From Scatophagus argus (lineage: Eukaryota; Chordata; Actinopteri; Scatophagidae), in assembly GCF_020382885.2 (NCBI RefSeq), contig NC_058502.1, positions 11,435,950-11,499,949 on the forward strand: a stretch of DNA of 64,000 nucleotides. The letters run 5' to 3'. Every line of letters starts with the position of its first letter. Position 1 is the stretch's first letter. Under the pieces are notes generated by a model. It was not told where the DNA came from, did no database searches, and worked only from the letters and a program-made list of their open reading frames with translations. Position numbers and translations under genes: made by a program. Below are positions 1 to 12,500 of the stretch, one piece after another.

Positions 1-167
1 TGGGCCTGCGTTCTGAATTTGACATAAAAACAACCAGAGGAGGACGAGGTAAAAGGGAAAGTTTCTCTGAGGCAGCAGCATACATGAATGATTTCAGACT
101 GAAACAGCGAGCGATTCACTCTCAAAGACATCTCTCAGCTACTCAAGTAAAGTTAGAACTGGCATAC

Positions 168-1985
168 CTTTGTGTCGTCTTCATCATCCCTGTCTGATTC
201 TCCAAATATGTCAGAATCTTCCTCCTCCTCTTCTTCATCATCCTCATAACTCAACATGGATGACTTCTAGGTGAGCGTGAAAGGAGAATCCAAAGTTGCT
301 TAGTTTGAATGCAAGCTTTGATGTGTTGGGCAGGCATAGAGCAAGCTTACCTTCTTAATATTATTATGAGCTTCTTCCTCCTCCTGATCAAAGTCCTCAT
401 CTGAATTCTGTTGAATAAATAAATAAATGCAATAAGGTGGTTATTTACCTGTGCAAGGAGCAAAATTAAAAACCTTGAAAAGTTCTGTGTGAGAGAAGGA
501 AAACAAGGTCTTACAACTGCATCTTTTCCATCCTCACTCTCAATTACACTGTCTCTGTCGCTGTCGACAGACATTTCTGGAAAGACAATCAAGCACATAC
601 ATGAGGACAGTAAACACATCGACGGACGAGCCTGTCTGAACAAGTTCTGAAATTAGTGTATTACCGTCACTTGAGAGGTCACCAAGTCCAACATCATCTT
701 GTTCCAAGAAAGCCTGGGAACCAATCAGATATGGGAGTGGTCGGTCCACGTAAAGATCCTAAAACACAGCAGCAAAAATAAAAAAACAAACAGGTGTGAG
801 TACATTCACATGAATATATGATATCCCATGCATTTCTGCCGGAATTGCAGTAGTCCTGCTTCGAGATTAAGAGCTTGCCTTAGGCTCCAGGATGGCCTCC
901 ACTCTGTCAGTGACCTCCTCATCTTCTGAGTCAGAGTTTCCTGCTTTGATGTCCAGATGCTCAAAGGCTGACTCCAGAACTCTCAGACCATAGTTCACAG
1001 CTTCCTGCATCTTAGGGATCAACTCTGCCTCCTTCTGCTCTCGAGTCTTCTCCTTAAGGGGAAACATAAATCACCATCACAGTGCAATACAGGCCTTGTG
1101 GCCATATTATCCTGGATACAATAGTACTGAAAAGTGTTACACATTATTATACTGGTTGCCCAATACGATGCTATATGCCAGTAAATGTTAGGAGCAGGAA
1201 AGATGAATTCTTCATACTGGTTCAGACTGCTTTTCCAATGCATCGGCCTTGGGGATAGTCTCTTCTACTTCTTCATCATACACTCTCTGTAGCAGGACAC
1301 AAAGTTGAAAGACTTTCTTACCAGATAAATTCCATCATATAAAGTTCACCTCAAGGCACTCTGTAATAGCTCCAAAAGTAGACAAACAAGTAGACTGAAC
1401 TGTCACAGTTATAGGACAATGAGCAACTAAGTAAACTAAATTAAAAAACTAAACTGAAGTAGAGCAAAAAAAAGTTTCAATTATATACATTACATTTTCT
1501 ATAAACTGTGTGTTGGAAAGCATGAGGAAGTCATTAAAGACAGAGTGCAAGCAGCTGTCTGTGGCCTTGGTATCACAGATCAAACTATCCAGCTGTTTTT
1601 CAATCTCGTGTGTCTTTGACAGCATTCTCTGGGAGAAGTCTTGGAGAAAAAGGAAGAGCTGTGAAGAAAAAAAAGAAAAAAGTGTTACAAAGGCAGCAGC
1701 TTGCTGACTTTCATTTCACCAAAGCAGAACACGCCTCACAATCCCTTCCTCAGATTTATGCAGATTTTTTCTGATTGTTTGGAAAAAAGATGATGATTTT
1801 CTTGGCCTGTTTCAGAGCTTGGAAAGCAGTTTCTGACTTACCCCTGAGTCGGCTGCCAAGGACCAGCTGGCACTGCTCTGCCGTATCTCTTCAAGAGTCC
1901 AGGGTCTCTCCCAAATCTGAGCATCTTTCTCCAAGTGTTCACTGCTGCTTGGACCATTTGCTATTCCATCCTGCAACCCACTCAT
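168..1985 (-). CDS. washc2: WASH complex subunit 2 (FAM21), N-terminal part, exons 1-8, gene continues off the left edge
   Basis: FAM21 is a subunit of the endosomal WASH complex. Its N-terminal head binds the complex, and its long acidic tail recruits retromer and capping protein. I joined eight exons on the minus strand: 1842-1985, 1494-1658, 1218-1286, 879-1052, 665-758, 515-576, 351-407 and 168-266. They give 288 codons without a frame break. Junctions are phase 0 except exon 5/6, which is phase 1. Family hallmarks are visible in order: [69 protein letters not shown] and [13 protein letters not shown]. The acidic start of the tail follows ([29 protein letters not shown]). The rest of the tail lies outside the window. 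The start is the ATG at 1985, which sits directly after a possible splice acceptor, so an upstream leader exon is likely. The exon 4 donor is GC rather than GT. Identity rests on remembered human FAM21 and is strong. Confidence 0.93.
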
Positions 1986-2837
1986 CTGCAACCAGATCAC
2001 TTATATGAATTAATAATTCAGAAGGACTTTTAAACACGTCACAAATAAATCAGAAAGGGAAAAGAAAAATATTCTTCTGGTGTAATATTGCAGCCCACAT
2101 ATCAGTTTTAATTTGTATATATGAACCAGTCTCTTTTGACGTAGATAGCCAAGAGATTGTGAGTGTGAAAGCTTACTGGCGGAAGTAACATTCAGAAAAC
2201 CCTATATGAACGCTATTACCAAAGGTCAAACCATGAACTGTAGTGGTGATATCATGTATCATTAATGTTGATATCACTGGGATATAGGGATAGAAAAACA
2301 ATGTCTAACAGACATTTACCTCCTCTAAAATCTTAGGAAACAGTGTCCAAACAGAAAAATACTGCATTAGCTGAATAAGGAAGCTACAGTGAAAGCATTC
2401 TGAAAACTCATTTTCCACAACCCATATCTAGCTCTAACATAACAAGTACAGCAGCTGACACTGAAAGTAGATCTGTGGCAGGACTTTGGCATTCCTTTAC
2501 AAGATCAAGACAAGCAGCAAAGCCAAATAAATCACACATGGTGCTTCCCACCAAATGAACAACCAGTGTTAAGTTCTGGTTCCCCTGGTCAAAGGTTTAA
2601 CCTCCCCCCCCCCCGTTAAACAAACGGGGCAGGAAGATCATTCATCCTGATGTCTTCTTGTTATGTCACAGTCACAGTCACAGTCATGGGCAACAAACCA
2701 TGTTCAAAAATCATCCGATAACACAAAAAATTTGTTGATCCTCTGATTTTCTGCTCGGGGGGGGGGGGTATAATATGCAGATACTGACACTGGTTTTCAG
2801 AGTCATTGAAATATGCCAAAATAAATTCTAATTTTAC

Positions 2838-3160
2838 CTGTAGCCTTATCTTTCCGTTGGTTAATGTTGTTTTACTGCTACACTTGCGGTCCATGAGATT
2901 AGCTTCGGCAATAACGTTACATGTTTGAGGAAGGCAACTTTCTGAGTGCACATGAAGTTGCCAAATGCCATTTCCTCCAACTAGCTTTCACACTGAAATA
3001 GACTTGCTTCTGAAAGAGAAAGCGGGGACTGTTTTGCTAATAGCTAGCTCAACTTAGCTAGCCAACAACAACGTTAGCAACAGCGGTTGCTAGCAACAAA
3101 GAGTAATACATTCGAACAAATTTGAGCGCTCTTATACTTACTTTGAATATCTCGGGTTAA
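2838..3160 (-). promoter_or_regulatory. washc2: Candidate washc2 leader exon and proximal promoter
   Basis: A CAG|GTAAAAT donor on the minus strand ends a candidate leader exon at 2838. The acceptor TTGCAG just before the washc2 ATG at 1985 would receive it. Read through that junction, an ATG at 2894 is in frame with the washc2 start and would add 19 residues. The upstream limit is not visible; I set it near 3160 because the GC-richer, motif-bearing stretch begins there. Donor, acceptor and frame are seen in the sequence; use as a leader exon is inference. Confidence 0.35.
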
Positions 3161-3308
3161 CTGACGTTCACAACGGTCGACTGTGGTCAGGAACGACGTA
3201 AAAAAATGAGATCGATTATGGTAAATCTGGCCTTTCCCTCATTGGTCTTCTGACAGGTCAGCCATGTTCTGTCTGCAGACAGTCACCTGACTGCCGTTGC
3301 CTAGCAAC
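3086..3308. promoter_or_regulatory. Two palindromic RFX/X-box-like sites upstream of washc2
   Basis: GTTGCTAGCAAC at 3086-3097 is a perfect 12-bp palindrome. GTTGCCTAGCAAC at 3296-3308 closely fits the RFX X-box, an inverted GTTGCC/GGCAAC pair. An inverted CCAAT box (ATTGG) lies at 3241. The sites are 200 bp apart in the probable promoter of washc2, whose coding sequence points away to the left. I see no plus-strand gene starting here that could own them. Confidence 0.4.
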
Positions 3309-4211
3309 CCAGTGAAAGTGGGCGGAGTGGAACAAACCAACAACCGAGGCGTAGAAGTAAAATTAATTTTCTATACCATGTTTTTGAGCTGTCATAGACA
3401 TTCCTCGTTGGGTCTGTATTTGTATTTGTATCTGTAAAATAAATACGTTGAATAATGATTTCGATATAGCATGGATGTTTATATCCATACTGTTTGGACT
3501 ATATGACATCTGAACGTCTTCCAAATCAATGAAACTTTTTTCCAGAATTAATGTGCTGTTGGTTCGGACTAAAGGTTGCCTACTCTGCGTTCAGCTGCTG
3601 CTTGCAGCAAATATTCAAAGTATTTTCAACACATAAAGTCCAATTGACACTGAACATTGGCTAAACAATCTACTTCATCTTACTGGTTTATAGTGTTCAG
3701 ACGAAGCACAATGACTAACTCCAGTACAAGAGCACTTCTGATTTGTGGGACTTTTACTGCAGTCCCTGGAGGTAACAAAAGATTATAATCTGGAATCAAA
3801 TGACAGCTCAAATGGCGGTTAATGGCGCTTCCTCTAGAGGTGCAACGCGAGGGGCAATCAAAATGACGGACACCGTGTAAAGAAGGAAGTTTATCTGCTG
3901 GGTTAATTAAATGATAACCTGTGCAGTTGGGCTGATTGCCTCTTAGCAGAACATCAGCTTTGGCAAGTCTGAAAATTGGCATTTAAAAGCCTAAAGCAAT
4001 TGACTGCAAGATGAACTGACACACATACTTGATGTGATAAAAGACTGTAAATGCAACCAATTTAAATCCGTAACTAAGGATTCAAGACTCATTTAATAAC
4101 CATCCGAATAGATTTTAGAAATCAACTCAAACACGTACTGTAAATTCAGTGCGTAAAGTATATTACCTGTGTGTAAAATTTGTGTAAATAGTGTATATTA
4201 ACATTGCTCAT
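3309..4211. other. Intergenic stretch with no recognisable gene
   Basis: This lies between the washc2 promoter and the retrotransposon tail. A 100-codon open frame on the minus strand (3680-3982) has no family features that I recognise and no splice or start context, so I leave it uncalled. Confidence 0.5.
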
Positions 4212-5787
4212 ATTCAAGGATTCAAGGATTCAAGGATTCAAGGAGCTTTATTGTCATTTCACACACGTAAAACATGAGTGGAACGAAATTAGTTTCCCCG
4301 GTCCCAGTATCAGCCCAGTTTCTTAACAAAATAAATATAAATATAAACAATGCTATATAGTATAAAAACAGTGTAATATAAGTGAAAAACAGTAGATGAT
4401 ATAAACACCAGTGTAAACAGTATAAACAGTAGTGCAAAATGGCTGACAGGGTAGTGCAAAATGACCGTAGTGCAATGAACATGAGCAGTTTGAGTTTTGT
4501 GCAAATGCTGCATTGTGCAAAGTGTTCCATGGGTGGTTGTTTGTGTATTTGTTGGTGTGTGAGGTGTGAGTTTGGCAGCAGGGGCTACAGAGGACCTCCA
4601 GAGTTCAACAGTCTCACAGCTTCTGGGAAGAAGCTGTTCCTCAGTCTGGTGGTCCTGCTCTTGATGCTCCGCAGCCTCCTGCCTGAGGGGAGAGGGGCAA
4701 ACAGTTTGTGTGAGGGGTGGGTGGGGTCCTTCATGATGCAGGAGGCCCTTTTCCTGCACCTGGAGGTGTAAATGTCTGTGGTGGTGGATAGGCTGTGTCC
4801 CACAGTCTTTTGTGCAGCTTTCACCACCCTCTGCAGAGCTTTTTTCTCTGCTGCAGAGCAGCTGCCGTGCCACACAGTGATACAGGAGCACAGGACGCTC
4901 TCCACCACACATCTGTAGAAGGATGTGAGGACCGAACTCCCCAGTCCGGCACGCCTCAGCCTCCTGAGGAAGTAGAGGCGCTGGTGTGCCTTCCTGATGA
5001 GGCAGGAAGTGTTGTTGCTCCAGGTGAGGTCGTCCGTTATGTGGACGCCCAGGTACCTGAAACTGGAGACCACTTCCACCGCTGTCCCTCCGATGTACAG
5101 GGGAGGAAGGGGGAGGTGTCTGCCCCTTCTGAAGTCCACGATCATCTCCTTGGTCTTTTTCACGTTGATGCAGAGGTTGTTCTCTCTGCACCAACCCTCC
5201 AGGCGTTCCACCTCCTGCCTGTAGTCGGCCTCATCGCTGTTGGCGATGCGTCCAACCACAGCTGTATCATCCGCAAACTTCACGATGAGGCAGCTCGGAT
5301 GTTGCGCTGAGCAGTCGTGTGTTAGCAGGGTGAACAGGAGGGGGCTCAGCACACAGCCCTGGGGGGAGCCGGTGCTGAGGGTGATGGAGGAGGAGGAGAT
5401 GTCATGGATCTTCACTGTTTGCGGCCTGTCCGTCAGGAAGTCCAGGACCCAATTGCAGAGGGTGGAGCTCAAACCGAGAGCACTGAGCTTATGGATCAGT
5501 GTCTGCGGAATGATGGTGTTAAAGGCTGATGTGAAGTCCACAAAGAGAAGGCGGACATAGGAGTCTTTATTCTCTAGGTGGGTGAGAGTTGTGTGGACCA
5601 CAGAAGATATGGCATCCTCTGTGGATCGGTTCTTCCTATATGCGTATTGGTGTGGATCCACAGTGACGTCGATGCAGTCTTTGATACGGGCCATGACCAG
5701 TCTCTCAAAGCACTTCATGACTATCGGAGTGAGGGCTACTGGCCGATAGTCATTCAGGCTCGTCACTGTGGAGGTTTTGGGAATGGG
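4212..5787 (-). mobile_element. 5'-truncated non-LTR retrotransposon (CR1/L2/Rex1-type)
   Basis: The element lies on the minus strand. Its 3' end, at the left, is a short tandem tail of the octamer ATTCAAGG (4212-4242), typical of CR1/L2/Rex1-like LINEs, which end in microsatellite-like repeats instead of poly(A). A 3' untranslated part of about 340 bp (4243-4584) separates the tail from the ORF stop. The 5' end is cut inside the reverse-transcriptase region: similarity begins at the PKTS...LNDYRPVAL block near 5787, and the endonuclease domain and any first ORF are missing. It sits between washc2 and slf2. I cannot settle the clade from sequence alone. No target-site duplication is obvious because the 5' boundary is only approximate. 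Confidence 0.85.
4585..5787 (-). CDS. Reverse transcriptase, partial ORF of the retrotransposon
   Basis: About 400 codons stay open without a stop; the frame runs from an ATG at 5811 that lies in flanking DNA. Counting from that ATG, the reverse-transcriptase motifs appear in order. LNDYRPVAL is at about 19-27. Motif [12 protein letters not shown], holds the first catalytic Asp near residue 92. Motif [15 protein letters not shown], is at 146-159. Motif C, FADD, at 179-182 carries the catalytic Asp pair. Thumb-region [20 protein letters not shown] and RYLGVHI follow. The C-terminus [11 protein letters not shown] looks complete for this family. The endonuclease half is absent, so the copy cannot be autonomous. 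The lack of stops points to a fairly recent insertion. Confidence 0.85.
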   Translation of the reverse strand, partial: PIPKTSTVTSLNDYRPVALTPIVMKCFERLVMARIKDCIDVTVDPHQYAYRKNRSTEDAISSVVHTTLTHLENKDSYVRLLFVDFTSAFNTIIPQTLIHKLSALGLSSTLCNWVLDFLTDRPQTVKIHDISSSSITLSTGSPQGCVLSPLLFTLLTHDCSAQHPSCLIVKFADDTAVVGRIANSDEADYRQEVERLEGWCRENNLCINVKKTKEMIVDFRRGRHLPLPPLYIGGTAVEVVSSFRYLGVHITDDLTWSNNTSCLIRKAHQRLYFLRRLRRAGLGSSVLTSFYRCVVESVLCSCITVWHGSCSAAEKKALQRVVKAAQKTVGHSLSTTTDIYTSRCRKRASCIMKDPTHPSHKLFAPLPSGRRLRSIKSRTTRLRNSFFPEAVRLLNSGGPL

Positions 5788-6438
5788 GATGATTGTAATA
5801 ATGATTGTCATAATTTACATTGTGTATTTTATTAAGAAGGCAAACATTTTTAACATGTAAACAGTTTATTTTCTGTATTAAGCAACAGTTATTTAAAAAA
5901 AGCAATTTTAACATTTAAAAAAATATTTTCCCAAAAGGGAAATTTAACTAAATACACACACTCAACACAACAATGAATTTACAGCAATAAATCAACAAAC
6001 AGGATAAGGGTAAACATGAATGGGAAAAATATATATATATATAGTCTGTGTTTCCACTTTAGACAGATTTGCAGCACAGTAACACACATATGGTCAGCTT
6101 TCAGTTACTCAGACTGGTTAAAGAAAATGCTGACATCAGTGAAAAATGAATTACGTGAAAAATTACTGAATAAAACGACATTGTAAAAAAAAAACTAAAC
6201 AGAAATCTCCACATAAATAGACTATTTTAGGCCCTAGGCTGCAGTATGTATATGTACTACATACATTACCACATTTTTAAAACTTTGTACACGCAGCAAA
6301 CAACTTAAGTAATTTACGTGACTTAAATATCAGGTTATATTTCAAAAAAGACATACAGTAAATCAATATTTTGTTTTTTTGCAGCACTAACCAGTGGTCT
6401 CAGCAATCAACAAACTTGGCCATCTCTTCTAAAATGGT
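5788..6438. other. AT-rich intergenic spacer
   Basis: AT-rich sequence with homopolymer runs and a short (TA)n near 6032. I see no gene here. It separates the retrotransposon from the slf2 3' end. Confidence 0.5.
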
Positions 6439-6444
6439 TTTATT
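6439..6444 (-). terminator. slf2: Likely slf2 polyadenylation signal
   Basis: TTTATT on the plus strand reads AATAAA on the minus strand, about 125 bp past the slf2 stop codon. It is the first canonical hexamer after the stop in this direction; further copies lie beyond it. Confidence 0.45.
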
Positions 6445-6568
6445 CATAAATATACAATTTACATTTGTAATGACAGTGAAATTTGAGGTTAGCCATATGC
6501 CAACAGTGCAAATTGAGCTTAACATTAAGGCAATGACTATTAAATCCCTGAAAACAAATACAGAATTT

Positions 6569-9500
6569 CTATGACACTAAATCATGTGCTGCTACCTGGT
6601 CATAAGTTTCTGTTGTCTCAACCAGATTTTCAGTCTCTGCCTCAGCACACTCTATGTTTTCAGCCTCCATTTGCTCTTCCATCACTACAGACTCTTTGAG
6701 AACTTCAGGCTGCACCTCTGGTATCTCTTGGTTACCCTCACCTTGTACCAATTCTGCCACTTTCTCCGTTTTATTTGTGTCGCCCACCGTATTGCCTCCC
6801 TCCATTTCTTCTGGCTTTGTGTTGTCCCTTGTCTCGCAGCTTTCATCCATCGCATCATCTCCCTCGTCCTTCTCCTCATCCCCTGAGATCATTACCACCT
6901 CATTTTCCTCAGTTTCGCTAATGCCTCCTTCATCCTCCTCCTCCTCCTCCTCCTCCTCTTGCTCCTCCATCTCCTCTCTACGATCACTGTCGTTCATTTC
7001 CTCCTCTTCTTGGCTGCTTGTTAGTGTGTCCACAGGCAAAGGCTGCCAATAATCATACAACTTATCCTGCAGAAAGAAAGTTGCAAATCACAATCACAAT
7101 CACAAAATCTTTTGACTTTATCTGAGGACTTTTGAACTGAGTCTCTTTGAACCTGACATATGCTTTTATCTTTTAGGAGGAAGAATGGTGTAATAAACTA
7201 TTCATATAAGAGTGTGTGACTACTGTACATGGAGAGGTCTTGTCCTCTGAAGAAGTATCTGCCACTTGGTGTAGATTCTGGCCACCAGGTCCTTTACCTG
7301 TAGGGAGAGTAGCAAGGTGGACATGGTAAGCACATCACTATTTAAATGATAGCCTTGCACAACTGCATCTTGAAATCTAGATACATAACCTGTTAACAAA
7401 GACAGATTGATCATATCTGGTAAGGAAGTGCTAACTAAGGGTAAAACATCTTTAAGGAGCCTAGCTGGGATCAGTTCTAAGAGAAAAGTTAATGGTTTAG
7501 ATGAAGAAATGATAGAGGTTAGCTGGTGAAGGCTTATGGGCGAAAAGCAATCTAAATATATCATATTTTACAGCTGTTTCTAAGGATCCTGCACTTAAAG
7601 ATAAAGCAGTACTGACTAAGGTTTATCACCGAATAAGCTCACAAAGTCATAACTCTAAAACTAAATCTCATTAACTAGACAGTGGATTTCTTGACAAACA
7701 GCTCAGAGTGCATCGGGGTCAGTATTATTTCTCCACAGACCCTCACAGGGGTTGTATTCAGTCTCCCATTCTTCTTATCTTGTAGGCAAAAGCAACAATA
7801 ACGAACATATTTTGATATTTTTTGAAGTAGAGCTGCAAAAATTTATTGATTGGTTGGTTTGTAATCTGTTTTACACTGGTTTGCAATCTGATTAATCGCC
7901 AAAATAACAAGCAGATTAATTGAAAATTAAAATAATCTTTAGTTGCAACCTTATTCCAATGACAACAACTCAGCATGGAGCATCTGATGATGATTGTGAC
8001 ATGATCATTTATTTAAAAGACCACAGTCCAGATTACTTACAGGACCATCCTGGATACAGAGAGTGATATTGGTCCTGACAGCTTATTCTTGGGCACAGTC
8101 ATTAATAACAAGCTGTGCTTTGAAAACAATACTAATTCTGACAAAGGGGGCAATAGATTTTTGCCTGTTCCTGTGATGTACGCATTTAATGCTTGCTTGC
8201 AAAGCTAATCTGGAGTTTAAACTTGAAAGCATTCAGAAAGCACATATCTCTGTCAAGACTGTGTCATACAAAAGGTGTGAAGATTTTTATACACCATCTG
8301 AAGCTACATCAAAATACATGAATCACTCGACACACACAAACAGTTGCATTTCATACTGTACTCACCTTGCTCCGGTAAAGACATTTCTCGCTCTCTCTGA
8401 TGTCACACTTGACATGTGTTTCCAGCTCAGAGCTCAGAGACAGCAGCTGCTCCTAAGAGCCAGAAGGAAAAGGTCAGCTAACATTCACGCAGCTTTCACA
8501 GGCAAAACGATATTAAAAACGACAAACACTTCAGACCAGAAAAAAATGTGAAGGACTCAAAGTCACACCTTTTGATGAGCAGGGAAGAACTGAAAATTGG
8601 AAGCTTCATTCACCAGGGTCAGAAGGCTATAGCAGAGGTAGTAGGACTAAGGCAAATGATAAACATCCAGTTATAATGCTGTGAATACATACATGACTCT
8701 TTCACCTACACATCAAACGTAAACTACACATGAAAACCAAGACTAAAAAAACTTGAAAACAAATCTTAGGTTCAAGCCATTAACCACACGCTCACCTGCT
8801 GGTCAAGCGTGACCACGTCTTCTTTATTTTTCCTGCTGGGGGAGCTCAGCATGCTGCGGAGAAGGGTGGAGGGTTGCATACGAGGCAGGTACGGCCTCAG
8901 GTCAGAGAGCTGAGTGTGGCAGAGAACAAGGAGAGGGAGGACTGGAAATCACTGAAGAAGTTTGTTACATCGAGACAATCATTTAGATCCTCTATGGGGA
9001 AATGCTGAATCTAAAAGGGAGCTAAAAGCTGAAACACCAAAACAAATTACCTGAATTTCTTTTCCTGTAGGTCTGTAAGTACAATTTCCATCTAACAGTT
9101 TAGAGATCATGGCCAGACTCAGATGTCGACGCAGTTGCCTATAAAGAGAAGCGAATACTGGTCAGCGTGTACCATTTTTAAACAATACAATAACATCAAC
9201 TTGTGTCAATCATAAAAACACTCATTGTATGGAAAAATGGAGACAAGCAGATCAGCGATACAAAAAAAGAAAAAAAGGGCTTACTTTCCACGTGTGTGGT
9301 CAGGCAGCAGCTGAACTAGTAGGCACATGTTGTGGTGGTCATCTGTCAGATTAGTAAGTGCCTGACAGATTCTGGGCAGCTGGAAACATTATAGACAAAC
9401 AATGAATGATCAACTAAGTGAAATACAACAGCAAAAATACAAACTTTTGCTCAAATACTTATTTATACCTATTCTTTTTCACCTTATGAAAATGAAGGAC

Positions 9501-12500
9501 TCAGGGGTGCATATGTACTGACCATGGTGTTCCAGTCCCTTATGTTGCCGACAATCTTGTACTGTAGAGGGTATAGCGCCACGCTGGACTGGAGGATGAG
9601 CCGTGTGTCCAGGCCCAGCCTGCCCACCACAGTTAGAAGTAACAGCAGCTCGTCATCGCTGTACGCTCGTGGGCAGAGGGCCATACAGTAAGACAGATAC
9701 TGCAGACGAAATCAAGGGAGAAACAACCCGATAGTGAATGATCTGACAGGCGAAACTGTGCTTTGTCTTTCTAACAGATATGACAGCCAAATGTTCCTAT
9801 CCGACATCGGTTTCCTTTTGCGTCTCACCCTTAAGATGTTGCTGTAGTTGTGTTCAGGGAAAGTGCTCTGGTCATTGTTAGTGGAGGGACTCTCACTTTT
9901 GATGTAGACGTCCTCCCTACACAAGCACATAGAAACTCAACTGATATCAACTAAACAACATTCAGGTCACATCTTAAACATTAAGGAAATGAGTGAGTAA
10001 TCTAAGAAAAAGGAGCATTACTTACAGCAAATCTCTTTCTGTGAATGGAGGCTGCAGATTCTCAAAAGGGAAGAGAGTAACAAATGCTACTCCCATATTC
10101 ATGAGGACCAGCACGACATCGGCCAAACTGGGTACCCACACTTCAAACTTTTGGCTTCCCTGTTTCACTGAGAAAGCAAACATACATAAATACATGTTAA
10201 CATGTCCAATGCTGAGGAAATAAATGCTTGTGCGTGCAGGGTGGGGGTCACTGACTGACCTATCTGGCAAGCTGCAGTGTAGGCGATGTCACAGAGGGCC
10301 TGTAATATCTTTTCGGATACCATCCTCTCATTATGGACCGACATCATCTGACAAGATCAACAAAGAATTACTGCCGAAGCTCAGACATTTGGGGGGAAAA
10401 AAATAAAACAAAACAAAAAAAAGTCAAAAATTTATACACAAAGTGTGTGGGGCGTACCTTGAATAGGAAACGTGTAACCTGAGTTGGACAGGGAGAACAG
10501 CTATCGTAAGCTTCCTGGAACAATCCAATATTTACATGCAGTCTCAGCTGAGCAGGGCTGGACCTGAGGCCAGGGAAACATAAATGGAGAGACAGAAGGT
10601 TAGAGGAATTAATTATTTAGCAAAACTAACAGTCTTAAACTTCAATACGGGCCACAATGTTCAATACATCCCACAGTACGACACTCTGGATGGAACTAAC
10701 ACCACGACGAAGATTTACCTTTCCAATGATGAGGCTAAATGTAGTGTAATATAGTTAGTCTTGAGAGTGGTCTAAAATACAGGGCATAATATCATTAAAA
10801 TCCCAAGCTTTTATTCACTTGTGAGCATAAATGTGCTCACTGCAATCAGCTGAGTGGATTATGAGGTTCACGTACTGGCCTTAGGGTCTTGCAAGAGGAA
10901 AGCTACGTCCAAAATGAAAGTTCATCCTCTGGGAAGCGTTAAGGTGCTGTCCTAATGTGACCATTAGATTTTGATGGTATATTACATCATTACCAAGTTC
11001 CCTACATGTTTTCCATTTGAAAATTCCATACTTTTCCATACTCAAATTTCCAGACTTCTCAAGCCATCTTTTTTTTTTCCTATTTGGAAAGTTCAGTTAA
11101 CCACACAGAGGTAAACATTTTGGCTGCCTGCACCAAATGCTATAAAATTTCCTCTTACTCAATTTATTATTATTATTATTATTATTAATTAGAAATGATG
11201 AAGTTATATTTTAGGAAACAGAAAGGTGCAACAGTCTTGAGACAAAAAATGTTTTTTGCTCCATATTCTTTTCCATATTCGTCCAAACTCGGAAATTACT
11301 AAAATCAAATTCTATACTTATCCATACAGGCAAAGTATAGCTGTAACAATATCAGATTTTCACTACACAATTATCAAGACCACAATTATCAATTCCAGAT
11401 AACAAAATAACCATAAAATCTGAAACAATAACTGTTCAAAAGCATACAAAAAGAACAATTACACTTCAATAATCAATAGTGAAAAGGCAACAAGATGAAC
11501 TGATCATCAGATTCACACATACATTACCCTATGTGTATTATTAACATGATATCAACACTGTTCTATGGCAATGCCCCTACACATGAGACAGAGCACACAA
11601 CTCACCAAAGAAGTGTTTTCTGTGCTGTCCCCTGTGGATTGACCAGACATTGTCTGAGCTGCAGTGTATCATGGTTGAATATTCGGCCAAATTTCTCCAG
11701 GTTGAACACTATTTCTCCCGGTGGCACTTCTCTGATTGCACTGGACATCAACGAGTAGCGCTGCAGGAATTCCCTAGGACAAAAATTACAAAAAAGCATA
11801 GAAATGCAGATGACAGCTGACTAATGTGCAAAGTGTATAATCTGGGACAGGATTTTCTGTGCTTGTGCAGGCCTCACTGGTGTTCAGTGGAGATGCCCTC
11901 CTCACGGTTCTCCTCTGCCTCCTCATATTCAGCTATTCTCAACAGGTCTTCTTTACATGCAGTTAGAAGTTGTGTCTCAATCTCTTTAGCTCTGATGGAA
12001 GAAGAGAGAAAGCTAAATCATCTCATACGCAGCTACAATAGCTCAAACTAAAAGGCCTGAGAAAGGTTTTCTGAATAACGTACCTTTTACTGGTGTTTAT
12101 TTCTTTCAGCATCTGATCAAGGTTGTTTTTGTAGACTCCTGACTTTGCATTAGATGGCAATGGTAGCTGTGAGAAGAAAAACAGATGACACTTAAGATCC
12201 AAACAAATTGAGTCGACAAGGACTATCATACATTCATAACTTAATTATAATAAGACAAGCTATGTGGATCTTACAGTTTTGGACGGGCAACTAGGTGTAC
12301 TTGGCTCTGAGAAGGCTCCTTTCTCCGGTGTATCTGGGGGCTTGGTAGCACGCTCCATCATCTCATGCAAGGAAAGCAGCTGCTCATCCTCGCTGCTGTG
12401 AGAGCTCTGGGTTAGATCCAAATCTAACGCAAAACTCAGACCCAGGTCCAGCTCCACATCTATAGGATCTTCTTCATTCACCTGCTTTCTTCGCCCTTCA

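Noticed and set aside
3680..3982. 100-codon minus-strand frame as a gene
   Set aside because: No recognisable features and no supporting signals in intergenic DNA.
4310..5194. Long 294-codon minus-strand frame, Gln/His-rich
   Set aside because: It overlaps the reverse-transcriptase ORF in another frame of the same strand. The motifs are all in the RT frame, so this is a shadow.
6654..7052. Serine-rich plus-strand frame of 132 codons
   Set aside because: It is the complement of the Glu-rich slf2 tail (GAG/GAA read as CTC/TTC and TCC).
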